Source of the DNA: Chromatiales bacterium | Lineage (GTDB): Bacteria; Pseudomonadota; Gammaproteobacteria; Chromatiales; Chromatiaceae | Assembly (NCBI GenBank): GCA_022360595.1 | Contig: JAKSCN010000325.1 | Coordinates: 1 to 8,500, forward strand | Direction: 5' to 3' | Length of the DNA: 8,500 bases | Shown: positions 1 to 6,903 of the stretch, piece by piece | How the letters are laid out: the number at the start of each line of letters is the position of its first letter | How positions within the stretch are numbered: position 1 is the stretch's first letter | The notes under the pieces: model-generated | Databases searched by the model: none | Seen by the model: the letters and a program-made list of their open reading frames with translations, nothing else | What the model was told of the DNA's origin: nothing | Made by a program: the position numbers and the translations under genes

Positions 1-855
1 AAAGAGGGCCAGCATAGCAAGGTCTGCAGGTGGGGTGGTGCCTGCGGCAACCTTGGGAATCAGTGTGAGCACCATCAGCCACATGGCAACATTGGCGCAG
101 AAACTCACCGCTCCCTGGGAGAGGCCTGTAAGGTGGCTCAGCCTCTGCTGGGATACTACCAGTTCACGGCTGAGCTGGTTGATGTGAGCAGCCTGTCGCG
201 CTGCAGCGCCATAGACCAGCAGTTCACCGAGCCCCTGAGCCGTGTCCACCGCACTGGCTCGCATCTCGGCGGTCAGTTCAACGCTGCGTTGGCCTGGCTG
301 TTTCCCGGCGTGCATCACCAACCAGGGAACGAGAAATCCGGCAAGCAGGAAGAAGGTCAGTTCAATCAACGCTAACAGCGGGTGATGCAGATAGAGAAAC
401 AGTACAAAGATAACTGCTGCCGGTATTGCGACGGAGACAGGCGCCAGAATACGCAAATAGAGATTGTCCAGGGTATCAATGTCGGCGCGAATGCGGCTTA
501 GCAGGTCGCCGCTATGGTAGTGCTGCAGACGGGCTGGAGCGAGAGGTTCGAGATGGGCATAGAACCAACTACGCAAATGCGCCAGAAGGCGGAATGTGGC
601 TTCGTGTGTCAGCAGTCGTTCGCCATAGCGCCCTGTGGTGCGGACGATGGCGCAGGCCCTGATGATGGCTGCCGGTGTGAAGTAGTTCATGGTGACGCCA
701 GCCACACCGGCTGCAGCCATGGCGGAGATAAACCAGCCCGACATAGCCATCAGCCCGACGTTGGCCAGCAGGGTTAGCAGGGATGCCAGGATGCCGAGCA
801 GCATCCAGCCGATGTAAGGGCGGAACAGTTTCAGCAGGCGCAGCAGATCTTTCAT
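1..855 (-). CDS. cydC: CydC, thiol exporter ABC subunit (5' part only)
   Basis: This is the N-terminal 285 residues of CydC, one half of the heterodimeric CydDC ABC exporter. The family moves cysteine/glutathione thiols to the periplasm and is needed for cytochrome bd assembly. The frame is open from the ATG at 855 to the window edge, so the nucleotide-binding domain lies outside. The visible part is the membrane domain: hydrophobic segments at about residues 16-38, 40-55, 136-156 and 159-181, with the CydC-like stretch SGWFISAMAAAG near residue 39 and RTTGRYGERLLTHE near 72. The start is well fixed: its ATG overlaps the cydD stop as ATGA, and AAGGAG lies 6 bases upstream inside the end of cydD, which implies translational coupling. 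Identity is firm from sequence and context; only the missing 3' half is unseen. Confidence 0.95.
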   Translation of the reverse strand, partial: MKDLLRLLKLFRPYIGWMLLGILASLLTLLANVGLMAMSGWFISAMAAAGVAGVTMNYFTPAAIIRACAIVRTTGRYGERLLTHEATFRLLAHLRSWFYAHLEPLAPARLQHYHSGDLLSRIRADIDTLDNLYLRILAPVSVAIPAAVIFVLFLYLHHPLLALIELTFFLLAGFLVPWLVMHAGKQPGQRSVELTAEMRASAVDTAQGLGELLVYGAAARQAAHINQLSRELVVSQQRLSHLTGLSQGAVSFCANVAMWLMVLTLIPKVAAGTTPPADLAMLALF

Positions 856-2618
856 CTGCTACTCCTTGGAGGAGTGTCAGCCCCGTCATGGATTGAGATG
901 AAACGGCTGTAGAAGCCTTCACTGTTGTTGATGAGCTGTTGATGATTGCCCGACTCGATAGGCCTGCCACTCTCCATCACCAGAATACGGTCGGCGTCGC
1001 GTATTGTCTGCAGACGGTGGGCTATGGTGATCAAGGTTCGCCCCTTCGCCAGTTTATTAATACCGGCCTGTACCAGCCGTTCGCTCTCCAGGTCCAGATT
1101 GGCGGTTGCCTCATCCAACAACACCAGTGGGGCATCTTTGAGAAATGCCCGGGCCAGTGCGATACGTTGGATCTGCCCCCCGGAGAGCCCCTGACCACGC
1201 TCGCCGACCCGAGTTTGGTAGGCATCGGGCAACTCCATGATGAACTTGTCGGCATGGGCCATATTGGCGGCGCGACGTACCTCACTCATTGTTGCATCGG
1301 GCTTGGAGAGTCGAATGTTGTCAATCAGAGTGCCATGAAAGAGTCGTGGGTGCTGGGGCACCCAGGCGATCAGGCTGCGCCACGCTTCAGGGGAGAGGGT
1401 GTCCAGATCCACGCCGTTGAGCATGATGCTGCCGCTGTCGGGGCGGATAAACCCGAGCAGCAAGTTGATGATGGTGGATTTGCCGCTACCACTGGGGCCG
1501 ATCAAGGCGAATCGCTCTTCAGGGCGAATAGTGAAACTGGCGTTGATCAACGCCGGTCTGCCCGGTTCATAGCTGTAGGATACATGCTCAAATCTAATCT
1601 CCAGAGGTCCGGTGGGTGGTTTTGAGGTGATCGTCGGCGTTTCTGGAACTGTTGTTTCCAGGATCTCGACGATGCGTTCCGCAGCGCCTATGGCCTCCAT
1701 GCGGGCATGGTAGTGGGTGCCCATGTTGCGCAGAGGCAGATAGAACTCAGGGGCCAGCAGCAGCACGAAGAAGCCAAGAAAAAAATCGAGTTCTCCCCAA
1801 TAGAGCCGAAAACCGATCAACACCGCTACGATGGCGATACTGATGGTGGAGAAGAACTCCAGGGCAAATGATGAGAGGAAGGCGATGCGTAGAACGGAGA
1901 GCGTGCTGCGGCGGTATTCGTCGGAGATCCGGGCAATTACTGCCGCCTCTCTGCGACTGGCATTGAATAGCTTGAGATTGGTCAGCCCTTGGATGACATC
2001 GAGAAAGTGAGCGCTCATGCGCGCCAGTTTTTTCCATTGACGCTGATTAAGACGCTCAGCCCCTTTTCCAATCAGTATCATGAATAGAGGAATAAGTGGG
2101 GCGGTGAACAGCATCACCAGCGCAGAGGTTAGGTCTGTAGGAAAAACAAATGCCAGAATTGATAGTGGCACCAGCGCCATCAGTGATATGGCGGGGACAA
2201 AACGTGCATAGTAGGCTTCGAGCGCTTCTACGCCATCGCTCAGGGTGTTGGCCAGTTCACCGCTATGCTCACTACTGAGAAATACCGGCCCCAGCGCCTG
2301 GATTTTTTTGACCAGACGGTCGCGAACCTCAACCTTGATCTGAGCGGCCCCGCAAAAGGCGGTCTGTTCCGAGGCCCAGGCCAGAGCCGCGCGCGCGATA
2401 AAAAGCGCCAGCATTATCCAGAGCCAGGGCATGAGTTCATTCAGCGCCTCTCCTTGGAAGGCGGCGCCATCCACCACCTTTGCCAGACACCAGGCTTGAA
2501 AGATCAGCAGACATCCAGACAGCACGCCGAGACCGGTCGCTAACGTCAGATACCGACCGGCCAGGGGCGTCTGCTGTTTAAGCCATCCGCGCTGAGGGGC
2601 TGACGTGCTTGGCGTCAC
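852..2618 (-). CDS. cydD: CydD, thiol exporter ABC subunit
   Basis: A complete 588-residue ABC half-transporter, the usual CydD length, partner of CydC in the inner membrane. Residues 1 to about 315 form the membrane domain, with hydrophobic segments near 24-46, 63-80, 142-160, 163-183, 243-268 and 277-290. The nucleotide-binding domain follows: Walker A GPSGSGKS at 374-381, Q-loop region near PQHPRLF (421-427), signature LSGGQ at 478-482, Walker B LVLLDE at 498-503 and H-loop His534, so the ATPase looks intact. Translation starts at GTG, whose bases overlap the cydX stop as GTGA, with a GGAAGAG ribosome site in the cydX tail; the TGA stop overlaps the cydC ATG. These overlaps argue for coupled synthesis of CydX, CydD and CydC. 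Assignment as CydD rather than another exporter rests on motifs, length and operon position. Confidence 0.97.
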   Translation of the reverse strand: MTPSTSAPQRGWLKQQTPLAGRYLTLATGLGVLSGCLLIFQAWCLAKVVDGAAFQGEALNELMPWLWIMLALFIARAALAWASEQTAFCGAAQIKVEVRDRLVKKIQALGPVFLSSEHSGELANTLSDGVEALEAYYARFVPAISLMALVPLSILAFVFPTDLTSALVMLFTAPLIPLFMILIGKGAERLNQRQWKKLARMSAHFLDVIQGLTNLKLFNASRREAAVIARISDEYRRSTLSVLRIAFLSSFALEFFSTISIAIVAVLIGFRLYWGELDFFLGFFVLLLAPEFYLPLRNMGTHYHARMEAIGAAERIVEILETTVPETPTITSKPPTGPLEIRFEHVSYSYEPGRPALINASFTIRPEERFALIGPSGSGKSTIINLLLGFIRPDSGSIMLNGVDLDTLSPEAWRSLIAWVPQHPRLFHGTLIDNIRLSKPDATMSEVRRAANMAHADKFIMELPDAYQTRVGERGQGLSGGQIQRIALARAFLKDAPLVLLDEATANLDLESERLVQAGINKLAKGRTLITIAHRLQTIRDADRILVMESGRPIESGNHQQLINNSEGFYSRFISIHDGADTPPRSSR

Positions 2619-2728
2619 TTCTCTTCCAATTTTTCATTTGACCCTTCTTCGGCCTCATACCACATGACGTTGATGATGCCGAGGGCAAGTGCGAGCAGCA
2701 CACCGAGAATCCAGGTGAAATACCACAT
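2615..2728 (-). CDS. cydX: CydX, small subunit of cytochrome bd oxidase
   Basis: A 37-codon gene reading MWYFTWILGVLLALALGI followed by an acidic tail ending NEKLEEK. It matches the CydX family in every visible respect: the MWYF start, Trp6, a single membrane helix (about residues 4-22), Glu25 and a charged C-terminus; E. coli CydX is also 37 residues. CydX sits against CydA and stabilises the haem centres of cytochrome bd-I. The ATG at 2728 is preceded by TTAGGAG at a normal distance. The gene lies downstream of cydB, as in E. coli cydABX, but here its TGA overlaps the GTG of cydD, placing it as the bridge between oxidase and exporter genes. It is short enough to be missed by length-limited gene calling. 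Confidence 0.95.
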   Translation of the reverse strand: MWYFTWILGVLLALALGIINVMWYEAEEGSNEKLEEK

Positions 2729-2764
2729 TGTTTAACTCCTAAGAAATCAATAACAACAAGAGTG

Positions 2765-2792
2765 CATGGAGAGGCTGAGGGGCCTCTCCATG
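2765..2792 (-). repeat. Perfect 11-bp hairpin between cydB and cydX
   Basis: The arms 2765-2775 (CATGGAGAGGC) and 2782-2792 (GCCTCTCCATG) are perfectly complementary around a 6-base loop. It starts 8 bases after the cydB stop and ends 36 bases before the cydX ATG. Read in the operon direction it is followed by CACTCTTGTTG, not a run of T, so it is not a standard intrinsic terminator. An mRNA-stabilising or partial attenuating role, lowering cydXDC relative to cydAB, is plausible but inferred only from position and stem strength. Confidence 0.6.
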
Positions 2793-2800
2793 GCGTTGGT

Positions 2801-3940
2801 TCAATAGGCGGAGAAGCGATCCTGCATCTCTTCCACCGTCAACTTGCCCCACATCTTGCGGTAGTTCCAGATTGTGTAACCGATGACGATTGGCAGGAAA
2901 ATCACCACCGCCCAGAACATCACTGTCAGGGTGAGATGGCTGGAGGCGGCGTCCCAGATCGTCAGGCTGCTACCGGGTTGACTGCTAGATGGCATGATGA
3001 AGGGGAAAAGGGATGTTCCGGCTGTCATAATCACCCCGGTAATGCCCAGTGAGCTGGTGAAAAATCCCCAGCCTGGTCGGTTCGCTTTTGATAGCAGGAT
3101 AGTCAGTGCGATACCGCCGAAACCGAGCAGCGGAAAGGTGATGCTCAGCGGATAGTCGTGGTAGTTTTGCAACCAGGCGCCAGCCTTGATGGCTACAGTC
3201 TTGGCCAGGGGATTGGGCAGAGCGTCATAAGCCGGTTGACTGATGATGCTGTATCCGTCGATACCCAACATAAGCCACAGACCTGCCAGGGCAAAAGCGG
3301 CCATAGCGACAATACCGGTCCATTGGATATAGTCTATGACCCGGTCGGCTATATCACCCGCCGTACGCATTTGCAGCCAGATGCCCCCGTGCATGGTCAA
3401 GAGCGAAAAGCTCACGATACCTGCCAGCAAGGCAAAAGGATTGAGCAGGGCGAAGAATGAACCGGTGTAATGGGCGCGCAGTAGTTCGTCCAGATGGAAG
3501 GGCACTCCCAGAATCAGGTTGCCGAAGGCGACACCGAACACCAGCGAAGGTATGGCGCCACCGGCAAACAGCCCCCAGTCCCACGCTTTGCGCCAGCGCT
3601 CGTCACCCAGTTTACTGCGGTAGTCGAATCCCACCGGGCGAAAGAACAGTGCAAACAGCACCAGCAGCATGGCGACGTAAAAGCCGGAGAAGGCCGCGGC
3701 GTACACTGCGGGCCATGCGGCAAAGATGGCGCCACCAGCCGTGATTAGCCACACCTGATTGCCGTCCCAGTGGGGGCCAACGGTGTTGATCATGACACGA
3801 CGCTCATCATCGTTTTTACCGAGAAAGGGGAGCAGGTTGCCTACCCCCATGTCCATGCCGTCAGTGATGGCAAAGCCGATCAACAGAACGCCGACAAAGA
3901 GCCACCAGATCAGCTTGAGGATTTCATAGTCGAGAATCAT
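2801..3940 (-). CDS. cydB: CydB, cytochrome bd ubiquinol oxidase subunit II
   Basis: A complete 379-residue subunit II, the same length as E. coli CydB. It pairs with CydA in the inner membrane; family structures show roles in dimer stability and in a proton channel. It carries conserved CydB stretches: DYEILKLIWWLFVGVLLIGF at the N-terminus, TDGMDMG with Asp30, PHWDGNQVWLITAGGA with Asp59, FFRPVGFDYRSK and MPSSSQPGSSLTIWDA near the C-terminus. Strongly hydrophobic helices fill most of the chain. I chose the ATG at 3940 because AAGGAG sits just upstream, overlapping the cydA TAA, and MILDYE aligns with the family start. An in-frame ATG at 3970 would add ten polar residues and overlap cydA, which is less likely. 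The gap from cydA is 10 bases. Confidence 0.97.
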   Translation of the reverse strand: MILDYEILKLIWWLFVGVLLIGFAITDGMDMGVGNLLPFLGKNDDERRVMINTVGPHWDGNQVWLITAGGAIFAAWPAVYAAAFSGFYVAMLLVLFALFFRPVGFDYRSKLGDERWRKAWDWGLFAGGAIPSLVFGVAFGNLILGVPFHLDELLRAHYTGSFFALLNPFALLAGIVSFSLLTMHGGIWLQMRTAGDIADRVIDYIQWTGIVAMAAFALAGLWLMLGIDGYSIISQPAYDALPNPLAKTVAIKAGAWLQNYHDYPLSITFPLLGFGGIALTILLSKANRPGWGFFTSSLGITGVIMTAGTSLFPFIMPSSSQPGSSLTIWDAASSHLTLTVMFWAVVIFLPIVIGYTIWNYRKMWGKLTVEEMQDRFSAY

Positions 3941-3950
3941 ATTGGTCTCC

Positions 3951-5507
3951 TTAGGCCTCTGCCTTTTCAAAGTGGTAGCGTCCTGTGTGCAGCGAGCTGG
4001 GTCCCTTGCGGGCGAAGTGGAACATCAACCACATCTCGATTATCAACAGGAAGGTATAGAAACCGATGAAGCCGACCATACTGAAGATCAGATCATTGGT
4101 GGTGAGGCTGGAGGTGGCCAGAAAAGTGGGGAGCACTTCACCGATCGCCCAGGGTTGGCGGCCAAACTCAGCGACAAACCAGCCGGTTTCGATAGCGATC
4201 CAGGGAAGAGGAATGGACCAGAGAGCAAGCTTGAGCAGCCAGCGTTTCTTCTCAATCACACGACGGGCGTTGTAATAGAACGCCATGGCAAAGATGAACA
4301 GCAGGGTAAAGCCTGCGGCCACCATGATGCGGAAGGTCCAAAACAGTGGAGCCACCTCGGGAATGCTGTTTTTCGCCGCCAGTTTGATCTGCTCCTCGGT
4401 GGCGTCGACCACATTGGGTGTATAGGCCTTCAACAGCAGACCATAGCCGAGATCCTGTTTATGCTTCTCGAACATGGCCTTGTTATCTTCGGTGGTTTCA
4501 CCAGCCCGTAACCGTTGCAGGTATTCATAGGCCACCATGCCGGAGCGGATACGTCCTTCGTTATCGCGGATGATATCTTTTAAGCCGGTTACCTCCTCAT
4601 CCAACGACCGGGTGGCGATCAGTCCAAGGGCCCAGGGTATTTTTATTTCGCCGTGAGTCTCCTGGGCTTCCTGATCCGGGAAACCGATCAGGGTGAAACC
4701 GGCCGGGGGTTCATGGGTCACCCACTCGGACTCCAGCGCAGCTAACTTGGTTTTCTGCACATCGCCCAGCTCGTAGCCTGACTCATCACCCAGCACGATC
4801 ACAGACAAGATACTGGCCAAGCCGAATCCGGCAGCGACTGAAAAGGAGCGTTTGGCAAAGCCGAGGTCCCGCCCCTTGAGGATGTAGTAAGCCGAGATGC
4901 CCAGGACGAACATGGAACCAGCAACATATCCCGCGGCCACGGTGTGGATGAACTTGACCTGTGCAACCGGGTTCAGTACCAGATCGACAAAGCTGGTCAT
5001 CTCCATACGCATGGTTTCATAACTGAATTCGGAGCCTATCGGGTTCTGCATCCATCCATTGGCTACCAGAATCCAGAGTGCTGACAGATTGGTGCCCAGC
5101 GCGGTTAGAAAGGTCACCATCAGGTGCTGGCGTTTACTCAGTCGCTCCCACCCGAGGAAGAACATGCCGACGAAGGTCGATTCCAGAAAGAAGGCCATCA
5201 AACCTTCGATTGCCAGCGGTGCGCCGAAGACATCACCAACATAGTGGGAGTAGTACGACCAGTTGGTGCCAAACTGGAACTCCATCGTGAGCCCGGTTGT
5301 GACGCCCAAAGCGAAGTTGATACCGAACAGCTTACCCCAGAATTTAGTCATATCCCGGTAGATCTCTTTACCGGTCATCACATAGACCGACTCCATGATC
5401 ACCAATATCCAGGTGATACCCAAAGTAAGAGGAACAAAGAGAAAATGGTAGAGCGCTGTTAATGCGAACTGCCAGCGCGATAGTTCAATCATTGTAGGAT
5501 CGAGCAT
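3951..5507 (-). CDS. cydA: CydA, cytochrome bd ubiquinol oxidase subunit I
   Basis: A complete 518-residue subunit I. It oxidises quinol at the periplasmic face and reduces O2 to water using haems b558, b595 and d, with high oxygen affinity. Haem ligands align with E. coli at an offset of two: His21 (E. coli His19), His188 (His186) and Met395 (Met393). Glu101 and Glu109 of the proton path are present in EGLMAFFLES. The GRQPW motif is at 449-453. The Q-loop (KTKLAALESEW from residue 252, with Lys254 and Glu259) is followed by the extra segment of the long, E. coli-like class. The ATG at 5507 follows GAAGGGATAACTT, a good ribosome site. It is the first gene of the cydABXDC operon; the leader upstream is about 170 bases. 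All catalytic residues I checked are intact. Confidence 0.98.
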   Translation of the reverse strand: MLDPTMIELSRWQFALTALYHFLFVPLTLGITWILVIMESVYVMTGKEIYRDMTKFWGKLFGINFALGVTTGLTMEFQFGTNWSYYSHYVGDVFGAPLAIEGLMAFFLESTFVGMFFLGWERLSKRQHLMVTFLTALGTNLSALWILVANGWMQNPIGSEFSYETMRMEMTSFVDLVLNPVAQVKFIHTVAAGYVAGSMFVLGISAYYILKGRDLGFAKRSFSVAAGFGLASILSVIVLGDESGYELGDVQKTKLAALESEWVTHEPPAGFTLIGFPDQEAQETHGEIKIPWALGLIATRSLDEEVTGLKDIIRDNEGRIRSGMVAYEYLQRLRAGETTEDNKAMFEKHKQDLGYGLLLKAYTPNVVDATEEQIKLAAKNSIPEVAPLFWTFRIMVAAGFTLLFIFAMAFYYNARRVIEKKRWLLKLALWSIPLPWIAIETGWFVAEFGRQPWAIGEVLPTFLATSSLTTNDLIFSMVGFIGFYTFLLIIEMWLMFHFARKGPSSLHTGRYHFEKAEA

Positions 5508-5680
5508 AAGTTATCCCTTCCCATTGGTTGAAACCCAATAGGCTTACAGTGCTGAGCTTGTCAGCAAGGTTATGTTTTTAATCAGCTATTGATGGCTTGG
5601 CTTTACGTCAAAGCTAGCTGTTACGATCTACACAGTGATTCTATTTTTGGTACATAGAAGAGTGTTGTAGAAGGTAAAAA
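5508..5680 (-). promoter_or_regulatory. Leader and putative promoter region of the cyd operon
   Basis: This 173-base gap separates cydA from the NifX-like gene and must carry any oxidase-specific promoter. Two weak minus-strand candidates are visible. One is a TAGAAT -10 (5638-5643, five of six consensus) without a good -35. The other is a TTGACG -35 (5606-5611) with a poor -10, TAGCTG, 17 bases on. Two small inverted repeats lie here: GCTTT/AAAGC at 5600-5614, over the TTGACG, and an imperfect ATTGG/CCAAT repeat at 5523-5539 just before the ribosome site. I found no FNR or ArcA site better than about 7 of 10 to consensus, so oxygen control, usual for cyd genes, is not shown here. Read-through from upstream is possible because no terminator is seen. 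Confidence 0.35.
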
Positions 5681-6031
5681 TCAATGTTTGTGATGATCGT
5701 GCGGTACTGGTGGCGCCAGGGATTTACCGGTCAATAGTTGGGTAACTGCATGGAGAGGGCTCTGTTCGCTGGTTGTGACAACCTTGATGTTTTTTGACGA
5801 CATCCGGCGTACAAAACCGTTGCCGCAGCTAGCGGTGATGAGTATGTCGAGCTGATCAATGGGGTGTTCCGCACCGTGGAACTCATGCAGTGACATCTCT
5901 TTGGGTAGATCCAAACGTTCAACCTCTTTTGGTGTACCATCATCGTCGGGGGAGAAAACCAGAAAACGGCGAGCCTTGCCGGCGTGGCCGGTTATGGTTC
6001 TGAAGTTCTGGCTTGTGACACCTATTTTCAT
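5681..6031 (-). CDS. NifX/NifB-domain iron-molybdenum cluster-binding family protein
   Basis: A 116-residue protein resembling the dinitrogenase iron-molybdenum cofactor domain family (NifX, NafY, NifB C-terminus; Pfam PF02579). Family traits visible: start MKIGVTSQNF, a glycine/histidine turn ITGHAGKARRFLVF at about 13-26, the segment HPIDQLDILITASCGNGF (about 56-73) with Cys69, and a final helix HAVTQLLTG. The tail HDHHKH is metal-binding-like and not a core part of the domain. NifX-type proteins hold cofactor precursors, but many members occur outside nif clusters with unknown roles, and no other nif gene is seen here. I chose the ATG at 6031 because AAGGAGA lies 7 bases upstream; an upstream in-frame ATG at 6091 would begin inside the inverted repeat. 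It lies 129 bases after the 130-residue gene and 173 before cydA. Family call fairly sure, function not. Confidence 0.8.
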   Translation of the reverse strand: MKIGVTSQNFRTITGHAGKARRFLVFSPDDDGTPKEVERLDLPKEMSLHEFHGAEHPIDQLDILITASCGNGFVRRMSSKNIKVVTTSEQSPLHAVTQLLTGKSLAPPVPHDHHKH

Positions 6032-6062
6032 TACTAAGTCTCCTTCTATTTTTATTTGGATA

Positions 6063-6118
6063 GTTAAGGAACCTCTGATCAACTCATTCAACCAGATATT
6101 AAACAGAGGCTCCTTAAC
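6063..6118. repeat. 56-bp inverted-repeat element
   Basis: Two 15-base arms, 6063-6077 (GTTAAGGAACCTCTG) and 6104-6118 (CAGAGGCTCCTTAAC), are complementary at 14 positions around a 26-base loop. ATA flanks both ends directly, which could be a 3-bp target duplication or chance. No T-run follows in either direction, so it is not a typical terminator. It fills almost half of the gap between the 130-residue gene and the NifX-like gene. It could be a MITE-like remnant with terminal repeats or an intercistronic mRNA hairpin. I cannot tell which without a genome-wide copy search. Confidence 0.6.
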
Positions 6119-6160
6119 ATAGTACGGTCTATCCCGAGACTGAATATATAAGCTCAGTCA

Positions 6161-6553
6161 CTATTTATTGCGTAAGGATAAGACCCAGTTTTCCATCGCC
6201 TGATTGGCAATAGGCATGGGGGCTTCCATGAATGTGATAATAAAGTTTGTTGCTGTTTCGACTATGCCAATAGATCGGGGTCTGACCGCTAAAACATTGG
6301 GGTTTGGTAGAGCAGTGCCGAAGCAGAAAATTAGATTCTTTGCATCGAGAATACTGTCGTCGATCATGTGCTCTTCGAGCTCTTTGGTATGTTGGTAGTG
6401 GTCGAAGGTGGCGATATAACGCACTACCTTATGCTCATCAACTTGTTCCTTTAAGTAAGCAAGAATTTCATCGACGCTTGTAAAAGTGGTTTCCGTTTTG
6501 TCCAGTTCCAAATAAAAAACCGGATATTTTTCTTGAAGCAATGTCTGTTTCAT
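6161..6553 (-). CDS. Conserved-looking 130-residue protein of unknown function
   Basis: I do not firmly recognise this protein. It is a 130-residue, probably soluble cytoplasmic protein with mixed helix/strand character, no signal peptide and no membrane segment. Landmarks: N-terminal strand YPVFYLELDKTET, a helix SVDEILAYLKEQVDEHK, the segment FDHYQHTKELEEH with His52, His55 and His62, a hydrophobic strand AKNLIFCFGTAL holding the only Cys (77), then VRPRSIGIVET and FMEAPMPIANQAMENW. The His-rich patch plus Cys could bind metal, but that is speculation. It has a vague resemblance in my memory to a small domain-of-unknown-function family from sulfur-oxidising bacteria, possibly DUF6858, unverified. 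The ATG at 6553 has AAGGCGA upstream. It starts 12 bases after the stop of the 82-residue ORF and precedes the NifX-like gene, suggesting co-transcription. Confidence 0.75.
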   Translation of the reverse strand: MKQTLLQEKYPVFYLELDKTETTFTSVDEILAYLKEQVDEHKVVRYIATFDHYQHTKELEEHMIDDSILDAKNLIFCFGTALPNPNVLAVRPRSIGIVETATNFIITFMEAPMPIANQAMENWVLSLRNK

Positions 6554-6565
6554 TATGTCGCCTTG

Positions 6566-6814
6566 TCAACTATTACTAAAAAATCTCAACAAAAAAACTC
6601 TATGGGTTTGCCTGGAGTTTGTTTTGTGGGAAGAGGGCAGCCACTGCTGTGACTCTTCTCGATAGCGAATAAACCGGCATCTCATGCGCCGTTGGATATT
6701 TAAATCTGATCGGTGCTGATGAGGCCTTTTTCGTATGATCATTAAGCCAGTAAGGCCAATGAACATGATGGTAAAAGTGATAGAAGTCTGTTCCAGTCCT
6801 GATGATATATACAT
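6566..6814 (-). CDS. Possible small single-span membrane protein
   Basis: A weakly supported 82-codon ORF. Residues about 12-28 (ITFTIMFIGLTGLMII) form one hydrophobic helix followed at once by RKRPHQHR. The remainder is strongly basic and Ser/Gln-rich, so by the positive-inside rule the tail would face the cytoplasm. For: its base composition looks less AT-rich than the DNA to the right, the stop lies only 12 bases before the start of the 130-residue gene, and a candidate FNR-dependent promoter lies upstream. Against: the ribosome site before the ATG at 6814 is poor (TAGAGTAGTATCG), I recognise no homologue, and the arginine-rich C-terminus looks low in quality. If it is not a gene, this stretch is an unusually long leader of the 130-residue gene. 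Confidence 0.35.
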   Translation of the reverse strand: MYISSGLEQTSITFTIMFIGLTGLMIIRKRPHQHRSDLNIQRRMRCRFIRYREESQQWLPSSHKTNSRQTHRVFLLRFFSNS

Positions 6815-6843
6815 CGATACTACTCTATGACTTACGTGGAACT

Positions 6844-6866
6844 TTGATGCGTAATAAGTGCATCAA
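6844..6866. repeat. Palindrome TTGATGC-N9-GCATCAA
   Basis: Perfect 7-base arms at 6844-6850 and 6860-6866 surround a 9-base centre. A second small repeat, CCCTA-N5-TAGGG, follows at 6872-6886. Both fall in the predicted 5' leader downstream of the FNR-type promoter, before the ATG at 6814. The outer TTGAT/ATCAA resembles FNR half-sites, but the spacing (13 instead of 4) rules out a standard FNR dimer site. It could be an operator for another regulator or an RNA hairpin. Confidence 0.4.
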
Positions 6867-6903
6867 TAACGCCCTACTAATTAGGGATAATATGATGAGT
6901 TAA

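Noticed and set aside
939..1625. Plus-strand open frame of 228 codons
   Set aside because: It is antisense to cydD, whose ABC motifs are intact; its translation shows no domain and reads like a shadow frame.
3941..3970. Upstream ATG extending cydB by ten residues
   Set aside because: It would overlap cydA and give a polar extension absent from the family; the ATG at 3940 has the ribosome site.
3942..4511. Plus-strand open frame of 189 codons
   Set aside because: It is antisense to cydA, with composition expected of a shadow frame and no recognisable motif.
5671..5684. FNR-like TTGATTTTTACCTT upstream of cydA
   Set aside because: Only one half-site matches (7 of 10 overall), and its spacing to the best -10 is off.
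6032..6091. Upstream ATG extending the NifX-like protein by 20 residues
   Set aside because: The extension is encoded partly by the inverted-repeat element, and the ATG at 6031 has a strong AAGGAGA and a family-like start.
6138..6159. GACTGA/TCAGTC repeat just after the 130-residue gene
   Set aside because: A 6-bp stem with a 10-base AT loop and no T-run is too weak to call a terminator.
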